Shown here: one piece after another, positions 27,904 through 36,854 of the stretch
How the letters are laid out: every line of letters begins with the position of its first letter
Position numbering within the stretch: position 1 is the first letter of the stretch
DNA from: Ruminococcus flavefaciens
GTDB taxonomy: Bacteria > Bacillota > Clostridia > Oscillospirales > Ruminococcaceae
Assembly (NCBI GenBank): GCA_023667045.1
Contig: JAMPAU010000001.1
Coordinates: 279,135 to 343,134, forward strand
Direction: 5' to 3'
DNA length: 64,000 nucleotides
The notes under the pieces: generated by a model
Databases searched by the model: none
The model's input: the letters and a program-made list of their open reading frames with translations, nothing else
Told to the model about the DNA's origin: nothing
Translations under genes and position numbers: made by a program

Positions 27904-28857
27904 TTATGATAATGTAAGTGTTTCGGATAAGTATTCTGTATTTCCAAATAATCCGGTAACTTCTACTGAAACATCAGACATATCAGATATATGGTATCCT
28001 TCACGTATAGTAATAGTAACACCAGGTTGTATTTTATTCATAATATCTTCACTTGTTATATCGTCACAGCCAAAAACGTTCGAATCGCACTCAATGCCGT
28101 TTTGGAAAACTGTATCATCAAACAGATAAATAAAGGCTTCTGCATCGTCTTCACCGTTGTAGAATTCATACTCTATTATAAGAACGTCTTTGTCTTCGTA
28201 GTCTTTTGTTAAGTAGTGGTTAGTGATTTTGAGAGAAGTTTCGAGTGATTCATCAACAGAAATTACTGTACCCTCACCGCCACCGAGTTCAATTATTTCA
28301 TCAAGAAGTTTATTGTATCCCCATGTATCTGTTACCACAACGTTTGCATTTGTCATATCTTGTAAAATATATCCTACTTTAAGATTATATGTAGTACCTG
28401 ACTGAACATCATTCATTTGTTGTTGGGAATCAATTTCGTCACATCCGATAACCATTGAACTGCATTCTATACCGTTCTGATAAACTTTATCCTGAACAGC
28501 AAAAGAGAATGAAGTAGCATCGTCATCTGTATTAGTCCATGCATATTCTATTATCAGTATGTCTTTTCCCTCATAGTCTTTGCTTATGGAGTGAGAGACG
28601 ATTGAGATATTACTTTCTTTGGTAGGTGTTTCAGATTCTTCAGACGGGATTTCCTCTGATGTTGTTTCAGTTGGAATGTCTGCAACAGATGATTCAGTTG
28701 GTGAAGTTTCAGTGTTGTTGTCTTCTACTGTTGAGACTGAAGTTTCGGAAGACGATTGGTCTGTAGAATTATCTCCACAACCTGTTGAAACAGCCATAGT
28801 CATGATTGAAAGTATTGCTATAAAACATGACAACTTTCTATAAACTGATTTTTTCAC
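27904..28857 (-). CDS. Lipoprotein with two DUF5067 domains
   Basis: A type II signal peptide ends at a lipobox (MTMAVSTGC, Cys at about residue 27). A Ser/Thr/Glu-rich linker of about 55 residues leads to two repeats of the same domain: SHSISKDYEGKDILIIEYAW ... FAVQDKVYQNGIECSS and NHYLTKDYEDKDVLIIEYEF ... FDDTVFQNGIECDS. This duplicated immunoglobulin-like DUF5067 architecture is common in secreted Firmicutes lipoproteins of unknown function. AGGAGAG and a promoter lie upstream. Confidence 0.88.
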   Translation of the reverse strand: MKKSVYRKLSCFIAILSIMTMAVSTGCGDNSTDQSSSETSVSTVEDNNTETSPTESSVADIPTETTSEEIPSEESETPTKESNISIVSHSISKDYEGKDILIIEYAWTNTDDDATSFSFAVQDKVYQNGIECSSMVIGCDEIDSQQQMNDVQSGTTYNLKVGYILQDMTNANVVVTDTWGYNKLLDEIIELGGGEGTVISVDESLETSLKITNHYLTKDYEDKDVLIIEYEFYNGEDDAEAFIYLFDDTVFQNGIECDSNVFGCDDITSEDIMNKIQPGVTITIREGYHISDMSDVSVEVTGLFGNTEYLSETLTLS

Positions 28858-28892
28858 ATTAAACTCTCCTTATTATTTTAATTACAATATAT

Positions 28893-28921
28893 ATTATACA
28901 ACATTATAGTTCATTTGTCAA
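28893..28921 (-). promoter_or_regulatory. Promoter of the DUF5067 lipoprotein gene
   Basis: TTGACA (28921-28916), a 17-base spacer and TATAAT (28898-28893) on the minus strand, about 35 bases before the start and immediately after the upstream gene's terminator. Confidence 0.85.
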
Positions 28922-28927
28922 TATAAA

Positions 28928-28963
28928 AAATGCTCCCAATCCGAAAAAAGATTGAGAGCATTT
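28928..28963 (-). terminator. Terminator of the Big_2 gene
   Basis: On the minus strand, AAATGCTCTCAATC pairs with GATTGGGAGCATTT (one internal mismatch), followed by TTTATATT. Confidence 0.9.
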
Positions 28964-28966
28964 ATT

Positions 28967-29740
28967 TTAAGTTTGTATACCGTCTTCATAGCCGTTGTTG
29001 TCCGGATTAATCTGCTGTGACTGGTCGTCCTGCTGATTCTGATTCTCTTGATAATTCTGGGTATCTTGATAGCCCTGTGTATCCTGATAGCTTTGACCGC
29101 CTTGATTTTCCTGTGGGTCTTGATAGTTCTGACCGTCTTGATTTCCCTGTTCATCGGGAATATTCATATCCTGCTGATTTTCAACTGGTGTTTCCGGTAC
29201 TGCCGGAGTTTCAGCACCTGCAACGGTTACTTTAATCTGTACTTCAATATCTGGGTTGTTGTCAAATTTAAGAAGAACATAGCATTCGCCGGCATTCATA
29301 GCTGTAATGTTTCCCATACTGTCAACTGTAGCGATATTAGTATCAGTGCTTTCCCAGATTTCATTTTCCTCAGCACAGCCTTCTGGATAGCCGTATATAT
29401 ATGGCATATCGCTTTCGCCGACTGCGAGGTTTATTTCACGTGTTGAAAGCTGTACCTGAGCGGAAAGTTCTTGGTTGATAGTCGGAACTGGTATAGTAGT
29501 GGTAGGCGGTTCTGTAGGTGGTTCTGTAGGCGGTTCAGTTTCGGTAGTAGTAGTGGTGGTAGTAGAAGAAGTAGTTTTTTCGTTATCAGGCTTTGTTGAT
29601 TTGTCGGTGCAGGCATTTGCAATAAGAATAATAAATATAAGTACAATTAATGCAATGACTGCGAGTGCGGTTAGCTGTCTTTGTCTTAAAACTTTTTTTG
29701 TAACCTTTTTACGTGGTTTTCCGGAATTATTATTATCCAT
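28967..29740 (-). CDS. Membrane-anchored Big_2 (Ig-like) surface protein with Q/N-rich tail
   Basis: The 257-residue protein has a short basic cytosolic start (KPRKKVTKKVLRQRQ), one membrane helix (about 25-45), a Thr/Pro/Glu linker with TEPPTEPPTEPP repeats, one bacterial Ig-like group 2 domain (EINLAVGESDMPYIYGYPEG ... GECYVLLKF), and a C-terminal tail of imperfect YQDTQ/YQENQ repeats. I chose the ATG at 29740 behind AAAGGGA. It probably projects from the cell surface, but the partner is unknown. Confidence 0.82.
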   Translation of the reverse strand: MDNNNSGKPRKKVTKKVLRQRQLTALAVIALIVLIFIILIANACTDKSTKPDNEKTTSSTTTTTTTETEPPTEPPTEPPTTTIPVPTINQELSAQVQLSTREINLAVGESDMPYIYGYPEGCAEENEIWESTDTNIATVDSMGNITAMNAGECYVLLKFDNNPDIEVQIKVTVAGAETPAVPETPVENQQDMNIPDEQGNQDGQNYQDPQENQGGQSYQDTQGYQDTQNYQENQNQQDDQSQQINPDNNGYEDGIQT

Positions 29741-29853
29741 TTTTAGAATCCCTTTCTTTGAATTGTGATACTTGACGGACATAAGCCGTATGATAAATAG
29801 TTTTTCTTGGGAAAATCCCGAACGTTCTGTACATGGAAAAGTACCTTGAATAC

Positions 29854-29882
29854 ATTATAGCACAGTGTGGAAGAAATGTCAC
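29854..29882 (-). promoter_or_regulatory. Promoter of the Big_2 gene
   Basis: GTGACA (29882-29877), a 17-base spacer and TATAAT (29859-29854) with TGC before it (extended -10), on the minus strand. The remaining 29883-30055 interval is AT-rich and I see nothing else in it. Confidence 0.7.
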
Positions 29883-30055
29883 GTACTTTTGAAAAAATTC
29901 CGCACATTGCCATATATTCAACATAATTTTTGTCATTTTTTGCCAATAAAAACGAACATACATTCTTTATCATAATTTCTTTTAAAAGGAATTTAACGTT
30001 TTTAATCATTAACAGTATATTAATTATAATATTATTACTTTACCTGTTAATTATT

Positions 30056-32452
30056 TTATCTCCAAAATTCAATAAGCTCATGGAATTTGCTTGTGATTAT
30101 CGGATAGTCATATTCTGCAAATGCGAAAGTAAATATCTGTGGAATATTTACAATAAGCGAGGCGACTAATGAAAATGCCATGAAATACTTGAATAATTTT
30201 TTAAGGGTTGTATTCTTTGAAGTCTGATACAGGAAAAACAGAACTGCTAAAGCCCCCATTAATATCTGCCATGAGAAGTCCGCTACATAGCGTACAGCAT
30301 AACCGCTTTCCCATATTGAACAGATTATTACAACAGGCATTATCACACATGGAAGTCCTATAACTGCAATTGACCAGAGCCTTGATTTTCTGTCGGGAAG
30401 TCTTTTCAGAGCCTTTCCGGTGAGCAGATAAGCAAATACGGGCAGTGCAAGCCATACTATACCGGAAGTCTGTCCGGAATCCTTAAAGTAGTAGCCGTTT
30501 GCACGGAAGTATGTGAACCATGTTTCAACATACGGATAGTCGGCTTTTATTGTCGGGAACTGGAAAAGATAACCAAAAAGTCCAATAAGCATAAAGAGAG
30601 TATGATATTCAGCGTCAACAAAGTCGTTGATTGTAAGTGAATACTGTATACCGAAATCAAGCGGAGAACCGAATCTTACATAGTTGTAAATCATCTGCAC
30701 CAAGCCTAAAACCACAAACGGTATCAATGCACATACAAGATATGCTATACGGCGTTTTTTCTTTATCTGCACAATGCCTTCTTCGTCCTTTACTTCGGCA
30801 GACTTGCTGAATCCTATCGCATAGTATACGCACGCACATATTGAATATACCGCAAGGGTAGGACGGCACAGTACCGCTGTGGCAAGGAAAAGCGATGCAA
30901 GAGTTACCTTAGGCAGTGAAGTTTTTCCTTTGCTTATGACATTTGATGATATAAGGAAGTATGCTCCGAGCGTGACAAATGCAAAGCCGGAAGAAATGGA
31001 TATTTCATAGAAAAGAGGTCGTCCTACACTGAACCATATACCGCATACTGTCATAATCATAATCAGTCCGGCAATATAACAGCCTGATGGTATGTTTCTG
31101 AACCAGCGTTTTATTATGGCATTGTATGTCAGAACAAGGAATATAATACCTATTACTGCAAAAATCATTACCGCTATATCTGTAGGGAAAAAGTATTCAG
31201 TAATCATATGATACGGCAGGAAAAGCAGTATAACAGGTGCTATTCCGTAATATGAGTAATATTTTCCGTTGTAGAATACATGGTCCCATGCTGTGTATAC
31301 ATTTTCAGCACTTCGCAAGTTGGAATCATATGGGTCTTCCATTTCGAGAAGTCTTTCTGACGGCTCTTGCAGGAGTGAGACCTGTTTATTCTCAAATGCA
31401 AGAACAAGCTCCTCTGAAATCTGATTGCCGGATTTCTGCTTGAAATAGTCTTCAGAGTCTGCCGGAATCCTTGCAATAGTCATACCTACTGCAATAAGCA
31501 CTGCCGTTACAGTGATGATATATGATGTAAGGTTGCAGAAAGTCTTGTTTTTTCTGTACTCTTTGTTGAGGAATGCCGAGAATATTATTGCATATGCAAG
31601 TGTTGAGACAATTAATATAATAAGCATTCTGAGAACAGATATTTCAAAAGGCACAGGGGCGTTTAGTTCTATTGAGGCGATAGTGAAAAAGTCGCTGTTT
31701 TCTTCTCCGCTGAAATGAAACTGTAGCTTTTCCACATCTCCGGAAAGCAGAAACGTTATATATGAAGTACTTTCATTTTCCGGAACTATTTCAGCAGTGA
31801 CTATGCCGTTTCGGTAAACAGAAGAAGTATCGTCTGCTATATCGACGTTTACTTTAAGTCTGTGCGGACTTACGCTTGAAGACGCAACGTTTACACGCAC
31901 AGTACCTACTTTTTTGCCTATATCAAGAAACTCTATAGCAGAATCTGCCGTGCCGGAGACTGTGAGATTTCCTGTTTCGGCTTCAATTTCAGTATTTTCG
32001 CTTGTCACTGTACCCTGTGATGTGGTAAGAAGTGAGTGTTTATAGTCGCCGAAAAAAATTCTGTATGACGGCATCTGAAATACAATAAGCTCAATCAGAG
32101 CGGTTATCGCAAGCATTTTCCCGAAAAACTTTATAGTTCCCGACGGAATTATTGTTCTTATGATACTGCATATTCTTTCAATCAGAAGTACAGCACCGAT
32201 TACGACAAATCCGCCGTGAAGTATTCCGGTTTTCAGCAGACCCGTTATATCTGCTATTCCTATAAGCAATGCAAATACAGTGCATATATTCACGAAAATA
32301 TCAGTTTTTGACGAGTTGAGTTTTTTCAGAATTATTTTTCCGGCAGAAATATTTTCGCCGGAAATTTTTTCTGAAACTGTTGTTTTCGTAAGCATTGACG
32401 ATACGACAATCATTATTATAATTTCTGCAAAAAAAAGTAATTTAATCATCAT
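30056..32452 (-). CDS. Large polytopic membrane protein, GT-C glycosyltransferase-like
   Basis: The 798-residue protein has roughly 14-16 hydrophobic helices with a ~120-residue extracytoplasmic beta-rich insert early (about 130-260). The segment SAENVYTAWDHVFYNGKYYS, followed by YYGIAPVILLFLPYHMITEY, resembles the extracytoplasmic loop and helix of polyprenyl-sugar-using GT-C type enzymes. I start it at the ATG at 32452 behind AAAGGAAA, not at the earlier one inside the intergenic hairpin. The catalytic acidic residue is not identified, so the enzyme call is tentative. Confidence 0.7.
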   Translation of the reverse strand: MMIKLLFFAEIIIMIVVSSMLTKTTVSEKISGENISAGKIILKKLNSSKTDIFVNICTVFALLIGIADITGLLKTGILHGGFVVIGAVLLIERICSIIRTIIPSGTIKFFGKMLAITALIELIVFQMPSYRIFFGDYKHSLLTTSQGTVTSENTEIEAETGNLTVSGTADSAIEFLDIGKKVGTVRVNVASSSVSPHRLKVNVDIADDTSSVYRNGIVTAEIVPENESTSYITFLLSGDVEKLQFHFSGEENSDFFTIASIELNAPVPFEISVLRMLIILIVSTLAYAIIFSAFLNKEYRKNKTFCNLTSYIITVTAVLIAVGMTIARIPADSEDYFKQKSGNQISEELVLAFENKQVSLLQEPSERLLEMEDPYDSNLRSAENVYTAWDHVFYNGKYYSYYGIAPVILLFLPYHMITEYFFPTDIAVMIFAVIGIIFLVLTYNAIIKRWFRNIPSGCYIAGLIMIMTVCGIWFSVGRPLFYEISISSGFAFVTLGAYFLISSNVISKGKTSLPKVTLASLFLATAVLCRPTLAVYSICACVYYAIGFSKSAEVKDEEGIVQIKKKRRIAYLVCALIPFVVLGLVQMIYNYVRFGSPLDFGIQYSLTINDFVDAEYHTLFMLIGLFGYLFQFPTIKADYPYVETWFTYFRANGYYFKDSGQTSGIVWLALPVFAYLLTGKALKRLPDRKSRLWSIAVIGLPCVIMPVVIICSIWESGYAVRYVADFSWQILMGALAVLFFLYQTSKNTTLKKLFKYFMAFSLVASLIVNIPQIFTFAFAEYDYPIITSKFHELIEFWR

Positions 32453-32481
32453 AATTTTTCCTTTCCTGTTGTGCATAATAT

Positions 32482-32509
32482 ATGGGACAACTTTTTTATG
32501 CTGTCCCAT
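32482..32509 (-). terminator. Intergenic hairpin
   Basis: ATGGGACA pairs with TGTCCCAT (8 bp) between the solute-binding gene and the membrane protein gene. There is no U-tract, so it may be a processing or attenuating stem, not a full terminator. Confidence 0.45.
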
Positions 32510-32521
32510 TACGGCTGTATA

Positions 32522-33949
32522 TCACCAGTATTCCTGAAGCACTTCCTTGATTATATCAGAACATGAGTTACGCAGATTTTTCCAGTCAGTTTCAGAACCT
32601 CCGTTTATAAGGAATGTATTTGAGATACTTTCCATTACACCGCCAGAGCCGGAAAGCCTGTCTCCCATACCGGATATGTAGTCATAAACCGGAGTTACTT
32701 TTTCGAGGTCAATAAATTCCTGTAAAGCGTCATACTGTTCTTCTGTTATGTAGCTTTTCACAGTACCGTTTGAAGAAGTTTCCGGAATAAGAGCGTATTC
32801 CTTAGCACCCTGTTTGTATTCCTCCTGAGTGGAGGCTATTCTTTCGCACTGTATGTATGTGGCTACTGCGTCGCCTTTTCTGGAATTTCTGACAAGCATT
32901 TTAGCGTTGAAGTCGCACATAATGTAATTTCCGTCAGTATCGGGAGACTTAGGCACAGGAACAACCATCAAATCCATATCCGGATTTTTTACATTTGAAG
33001 TACCGAGTGTCCAGCTGTCATATACGAAAAAAAGCGTATCAGAGGTGTAATATTCATTCCAGTATGAAGAATACAGAGACTTTTCATTTATATCCTGCAT
33101 AAAAAGCTCCGCTGTACGAATCTTTGCGTTATTGATATTATTGACAAGTTTTCCGTTTTTATAATCAATAACCCTGCTTCCTGTCGAGTGTATAAGAGCG
33201 TTTCCTAAATCACCTCTTACAGCATGATTTCCGGTTTTTTTCCTGTACTTTTCAGAGAGTTCAATAAAGGAATCCCAGTCCCACTTGCCTTTCTTGTAAA
33301 GTTCGTAAGGGTCGTCGAGCTTGTTGTCCTTTATTATCTTACGGCTGTATGTCATAACGGTAGGGTTTGACAGCGAGTATGGAATAACATAGTGTTTGCC
33401 GTTGTATTCGAGGGAATCAATAACATCTTCCATATCTTCCCATATGCCGTAGTTGAATCCCATAGACCGAAAGTAAGGGTCAAGGGGCTGATACTGTTTG
33501 CTTAGTACTCCCTTTGGAAAATCGCTCGGCTCATACTCAAACATATCAACTTCTTCTCCGGCAAGAAGCATTGACGAGAGAGTAGTGAATTTATTTCTTG
33601 CAGAAGTAGATACATATTTTATTTTTCCGCCATAAACGTCTTCAAAGAGCGAAAGTGCTACAGAGCGGTTGGCATTTTCCGTCGGGTTAAGGTCGTAATC
33701 AGAGAGCCACACTATTTCTGTTCCGCTTATATCAACAGGGTCTTCAAGAGGCACAGGTTCGGGGGGAGAAGTAGTAGTTTCTGTAGTTTCCGGTATTGTC
33801 GTTGTTGGTTCTGTTATCTGTACGGAAGTTGTCTCAAGGATTGAAAGACTTCCGGTTTTGTGGCTTTTGTCTGCACTGCATGAAACTGCTGAGGTCACCG
33901 CCGATATTACGGCGATAATTTCCGCAAGCATTTTCTTTGGATTATTCAT
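32522..33949 (-). CDS. Extracellular solute-binding lipoprotein (family 1-like)
   Basis: The 475-residue protein starts with a lipoprotein signal peptide (SAVTSAVSC, Cys at about residue 24) and a TTTIPETTETTTSP linker. The body has the fold pattern of carbohydrate-type solute-binding proteins: KIKYVSTSARNKFTTLSSML, LLAGEEVDMFEYEPSDFPKG, and a hinge region with KGKWDWDSFIELSEKYRKKT. No ABC permease genes are adjacent, so it is an orphan binding protein or sensory partner. Ligand unknown. Confidence 0.83.
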   Translation of the reverse strand: MNNPKKMLAEIIAVISAVTSAVSCSADKSHKTGSLSILETTSVQITEPTTTIPETTETTTSPPEPVPLEDPVDISGTEIVWLSDYDLNPTENANRSVALSLFEDVYGGKIKYVSTSARNKFTTLSSMLLAGEEVDMFEYEPSDFPKGVLSKQYQPLDPYFRSMGFNYGIWEDMEDVIDSLEYNGKHYVIPYSLSNPTVMTYSRKIIKDNKLDDPYELYKKGKWDWDSFIELSEKYRKKTGNHAVRGDLGNALIHSTGSRVIDYKNGKLVNNINNAKIRTAELFMQDINEKSLYSSYWNEYYTSDTLFFVYDSWTLGTSNVKNPDMDLMVVPVPKSPDTDGNYIMCDFNAKMLVRNSRKGDAVATYIQCERIASTQEEYKQGAKEYALIPETSSNGTVKSYITEEQYDALQEFIDLEKVTPVYDYISGMGDRLSGSGGVMESISNTFLINGGSETDWKNLRNSCSDIIKEVLQEYW

Positions 33950-33987
33950 TTTCAGAAGCTCCTTTATTTTTCTGTGAAACTGATTTA

Positions 33988-34017
33988 ATTATACATTATA
34001 TTTTGCATATGTGTCAA
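33988..34017 (-). promoter_or_regulatory. Promoter of the solute-binding lipoprotein gene
   Basis: TTGACA (34017-34012), an 18-base spacer and TATAAT (33993-33988) on the minus strand. Confidence 0.82.
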
Positions 34018-34064
34018 GTATTTTGTAAAATATAAGATTCTGAAAAGAAATTTTCTGAAAAGAC

Positions 34065-34093
34065 TTGATTTTTACAGAAAGTCGTGATATAAT
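34065..34093 (+). promoter_or_regulatory. Promoter of the rimP-nusA-infB operon
   Basis: TTGATT (34065-34070), a 17-base spacer and TATAAT (34088-34093) with TG before it. The start would be near 34100, leaving a 185-base leader before rimP. Confidence 0.8.
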
Positions 34094-34115
34094 AGAATAT
34101 GGTAATAGCTAACCT

Positions 34116-34153
34116 AAAGACCGGATATATCCGGTCTTTCGTTTATTTATTTG
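34116..34153 (+). terminator. Promoter-proximal hairpin in the rimP leader
   Basis: AAAGACCGGATA/TATCCGGTCTTT (34116-34139) is a perfect 24-base palindrome followed by CGTTTATTTATTTG. It lies about 16 bases after the predicted transcript start, so it could act as an attenuator or 5'-stabilising stem. The rest of the leader to 34284 shows no gene. Confidence 0.7.
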
Positions 34154-34284
34154 ACTGTCATAACGGGATTTTCTCTCACCTCAAAAATTATTTTCGTTGA
34201 ATGCGACATAAAATTCCGGCAAAATTTGTAAAAATTGCACAAACATGGCAGTGCTTTTAATCTTATGAAAGGAGATGATATTTA

Positions 34285-34758
34285 ATGAAGTTCAAAAAAT
34301 TTGGTGCTACTGAGCAGAAAGTTTACGACCTTGTAAAACCGATAACCGACGAACTCGGCTACTACCTCTGGGACGTTTGTTACGAAAAAGAAGGTGCAGT
34401 CTGGCATCTCTGCATATTCATTGACAGCGATGAGGGTATTACCATTGACGACTGTGAAAGAGCTACTGCTCCCATAAATGACATCATGGACGAAAAAGAC
34501 CCCATAGCACAGAGCTATATGCTTGAAGTTGGTTCGGCTGGTCTTGAAAGAGAACTCGTCAAGGAAGAACATTTTGAAGTGTGCGAGGGCGATACGGTCA
34601 GAATACGCTTTATAAGAAACATCGACGGCGAAAAGGAAATTGTCGCTGTGCTTTCGGGTGCGGACAAGGACGGCGTTTCTGTTATTATGGAAGACGGAAA
34701 CGAAAAGAAAATACCGCTTGCGGATATTGCATTTGTCAAGCTGTATTTTGAAATTTAG
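34285..34758 (+). CDS. rimP: Ribosome maturation factor RimP
   Basis: Assists 30S subunit maturation. The 157-residue protein has the two-domain RimP layout: GYYLWDVCYEKEGAVWHLCI, then IFIDSDEGITIDDCERATAP and YMLEVGSAGLERELVKEEHF, followed by the small SH3-like C-terminal domain (GDTVRIRFIR ... IPLADIAFVKLYF). AAGGAGATGA precedes the ATG. It is the usual first gene before nusA. Confidence 0.95.
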   Translation: MKFKKFGATEQKVYDLVKPITDELGYYLWDVCYEKEGAVWHLCIFIDSDEGITIDDCERATAPINDIMDEKDPIAQSYMLEVGSAGLERELVKEEHFEVCEGDTVRIRFIRNIDGEKEIVAVLSGADKDGVSVIMEDGNEKKIPLADIAFVKLYFEI

Positions 34759-35000
34759 TCAACCGCAATCCCACTGACTTCAGAAAGTGAGTTAAGGCTG
34801 ACTAAAGTAAAAATATTTACGATATAATCAAAAAGGGTTTTCAAAAGCTGTCCGTAAAACAGCAGTACCGTATGAACTATGGAAAGGGTTTGCCTCATAA
34901 AAAACCCATAGCCTTGAAAACTGATGTCTGTAAAATGCAATCCTTTTTAGGTTGGACGGATTAAAGGAAGTCCATTGTCTTTAGATAATGGGTAGTTCAC
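34759..35000 (+). other. Structured insert between rimP and nusA, possible IS605-like non-autonomous element
   Basis: This 289-base gap is unusually long for rimP-nusA. It has a promoter-like TATAAT at 34823-34828. An outer helix GGTTTTCAA (about 34836) / TTGAAAACT (about 34914) encloses two hairpins (GCTGT/ACAGC, and a CTATGG...GGGTTT stem with AAACCCATAG). Then come a TGGAC/GTCCA stem and an 8-bp hairpin CCATTGTC-TTTA-GATAATGG followed by GTAGTTCAC. The last hairpin and tail remind me of right ends of IS200/IS605-type elements. No coding frame remains. A regulatory RNA is the alternative. Confidence 0.45.
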
Positions 35001-35047
35001 ATCTGAAAAATTATCAGAAATTTTATATACTGGAGGAATATACAGAC

Positions 35048-36217
35048 ATGAGAATTAATAACGGCTTTTTTGACGCTCTTGAATCTCTCGGCGAGGAAAA
35101 CAGCGTTGAAACAGAGCTTCTTATCGAAAAAGTAAAATCGGCTATGCTTAAGGCTGCCAGAAAGGCTTATCCCCACAGCGAAGAACGCATTAAGGTTGAT
35201 ATTGACCCCCTCACAAAGAAATTTGCAATGTATATAGAGCAGGAAATCATTGATGATTACCCTATCGACGAAAACGAAATCAACATTGACGTTGCAAGAA
35301 CTATCGACCCTAACGCATATATCGGCGGTAAGATTCTGAAAGAGATTGATATTTCAAAACTCGGCAGAATGGCTGCACTCTCCGCTAAACAGTCCATAAA
35401 GGGCGACCTTAGGGAAATAAACCGTGAGCAGATGCTCAACCGTTTTGAATCAAAGGAGCATGAATGCATTACTGCGAAAATCTCACAGATTGATGCCGGC
35501 AGAGGCACTGTTACAGTTGATTACGAGGGTACAGAGCTTTATCTTTTCAAGAATGAACAGATACCCGGAGAAGTACTGGAAGAAGGCAAAATGATAAAGG
35601 TATATGTCACCAGTATTGTAGGAAAAACAAAAAAGCCTATCGTTAAAATCTCACGTACACATAAAGATTTGGTAAAGAGACTTTTTGAGCAGGAAGTGCC
35701 GGAAATATATGACGGAACTGTTGAAGTAAAAGGAATCTCACGTGAGGCAGGTTCAAGAACAAAGATAGCTGTATGTTCAACAGACAAGAACGTTGACGCA
35801 GTGGGTGCTTGTATCGGTACACAGCGTTCAAGAATAAATGCGGTTGTCAGCGAACTCAACAAGGAAAAGATTGATATTATTCTCTGGAGCGAAGTGCCGG
35901 AGCAGTTCATATCAAAGGCACTTGCACCGGCTGAGGTTCTGAAGACAATTATTACATCTGAGGAAGAAAAGACCTGTACTGTAATAGTACCAAATAATCA
36001 GCTTTCCCTTGCTATCGGTAACAAGGGTCAGAATGCCAAGCTCGCCGCCAAGCTGACAGGATATAAAATCGACATCAAACCGCAGTTTGATACTGAAACA
36101 AACAAGGAAGCCCCCGAACTAAGTCCGGATTTTGTTGTTGCCAAGCCGTCAGCAAGTGAAGAAACTGAAAACACAGAAAAAGCAGAGCCAGAAAATAACG
36201 ATCCGGCAGAGGAATAA
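35048..36217 (+). CDS. nusA: Transcription termination/antitermination protein NusA
   Basis: Binds RNA polymerase and nascent RNA to control pausing and termination. The 389 residues show the N-terminal domain (FFDALESLGEENSVETELLI), the S1 domain (GTVTVDYEGTELYLFKNEQI) and two KH domains (SREAGSRTKIAVCSTDKNVD; VPNNQLSLAIGNKGQNAKLA), then a short acidic tail. The ATG at 35048 follows TGGAGGA; an upstream in-frame start at 34988 lies inside the structured insert and lacks a ribosome binding site. Confidence 0.96.
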   Translation: MRINNGFFDALESLGEENSVETELLIEKVKSAMLKAARKAYPHSEERIKVDIDPLTKKFAMYIEQEIIDDYPIDENEINIDVARTIDPNAYIGGKILKEIDISKLGRMAALSAKQSIKGDLREINREQMLNRFESKEHECITAKISQIDAGRGTVTVDYEGTELYLFKNEQIPGEVLEEGKMIKVYVTSIVGKTKKPIVKISRTHKDLVKRLFEQEVPEIYDGTVEVKGISREAGSRTKIAVCSTDKNVDAVGACIGTQRSRINAVVSELNKEKIDIILWSEVPEQFISKALAPAEVLKTIITSEEEKTCTVIVPNNQLSLAIGNKGQNAKLAAKLTGYKIDIKPQFDTETNKEAPELSPDFVVAKPSASEETENTEKAEPENNDPAEE

Positions 36218-36220
36218 GCT

Positions 36221-36490
36221 ATGAAACAAAAAAAAATTCCAATGAGAATGTGTCTCGGCTGTAACGAGATGAAGCCCAAAAAGGAGCTTATCCGTGTCGT
36301 AAAGTCTCCGGAGGGCGAAATAAGCCTTGACTTTACCGGTAAAAAATCCGGTCGTGGTGCATATATATGCCGTAATACCGAGTGTTTCGGAAAGGCAAGA
36401 AAGGCACGGCGTTTTGAAAAGGCTTTCTCATGCAGGATAGACGAAAGTATTTACGGGGTGATGGCTGATGAACTCGAAAAAAACAGCTAA
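36221..36490 (+). CDS. ylxR: YlxR (RnpM-type) RNA-binding protein
   Basis: The 89-residue protein has the YlxR signature RMCLGCNEMKPKKELIRVV and KSGRGAYICRNTECFGKARK. It sits in its standard place between nusA and the L7Ae-like gene. In other Firmicutes this protein modulates RNase P. It overlaps the next gene by 23 bases. Confidence 0.93.
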   Translation: MKQKKIPMRMCLGCNEMKPKKELIRVVKSPEGEISLDFTGKKSGRGAYICRNTECFGKARKARRFEKAFSCRIDESIYGVMADELEKNS

Positions 36491-36770
36491 TCTTCTTACC
36501 ATATGTATCAAGGCAGGGAAGACCGTTAAAGGTTTTGACAGTGCCTGTGATACTGTAAAGAACGGCACGGCGTACTGTATTCTCACTGCCTCTGACGCTT
36601 CTGAAAAAACCGTCAAGGAAATGGATTTCATATGCAGGAAGTATTCCGTCAAACTTATAAAAACGGAACTTTCAAAGGAAGATATGGGCAGACTGTGCGG
36701 AAAAGTCACGGCGGTAATAGCAGTATGCGACAAGGGATTTGCGGACGGCTTTATTAAAATTAATGCCTAA
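36468..36770 (+). CDS. ylxQ: L7Ae family ribosomal-type protein YlxQ
   Basis: The 100-residue protein matches the L7Ae/YlxQ fold: LLTICIKAGKTVKGFDSACD, followed by a central strand AYCILTASDASEKTVKEM and MGRLCGKVTAVIAVCDKGF. These proteins bind kink-turn RNA. The ATG lies within ylxR, so they are translationally coupled. Confidence 0.9.
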   Translation: MNSKKTANLLTICIKAGKTVKGFDSACDTVKNGTAYCILTASDASEKTVKEMDFICRKYSVKLIKTELSKEDMGRLCGKVTAVIAVCDKGFADGFIKINA

Positions 36771-36803
36771 ATTTACATCATATTCACCGATATACAAACA
36801 AAA

Positions 36804-36828
36804 GCCGTATTCTTTTTTGCGGTACGGC
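36804..36828 (+). other. Hairpin upstream of infB
   Basis: GCCGTA (36804-36809) pairs with TACGGC (36823-36828) across a T-rich 13-base loop, 26 bases before infB. Confidence 0.45.
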
Positions 36829-36854
36829 ACAATTAAATGGAGGTATCTGAGCCT

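Noticed and set aside
34988-35047. Longer nusA start at 34988
   Set aside because: It begins in the structured insert without a ribosome binding site; the ATG at 35048 has TGGAGGA and matches the family start.
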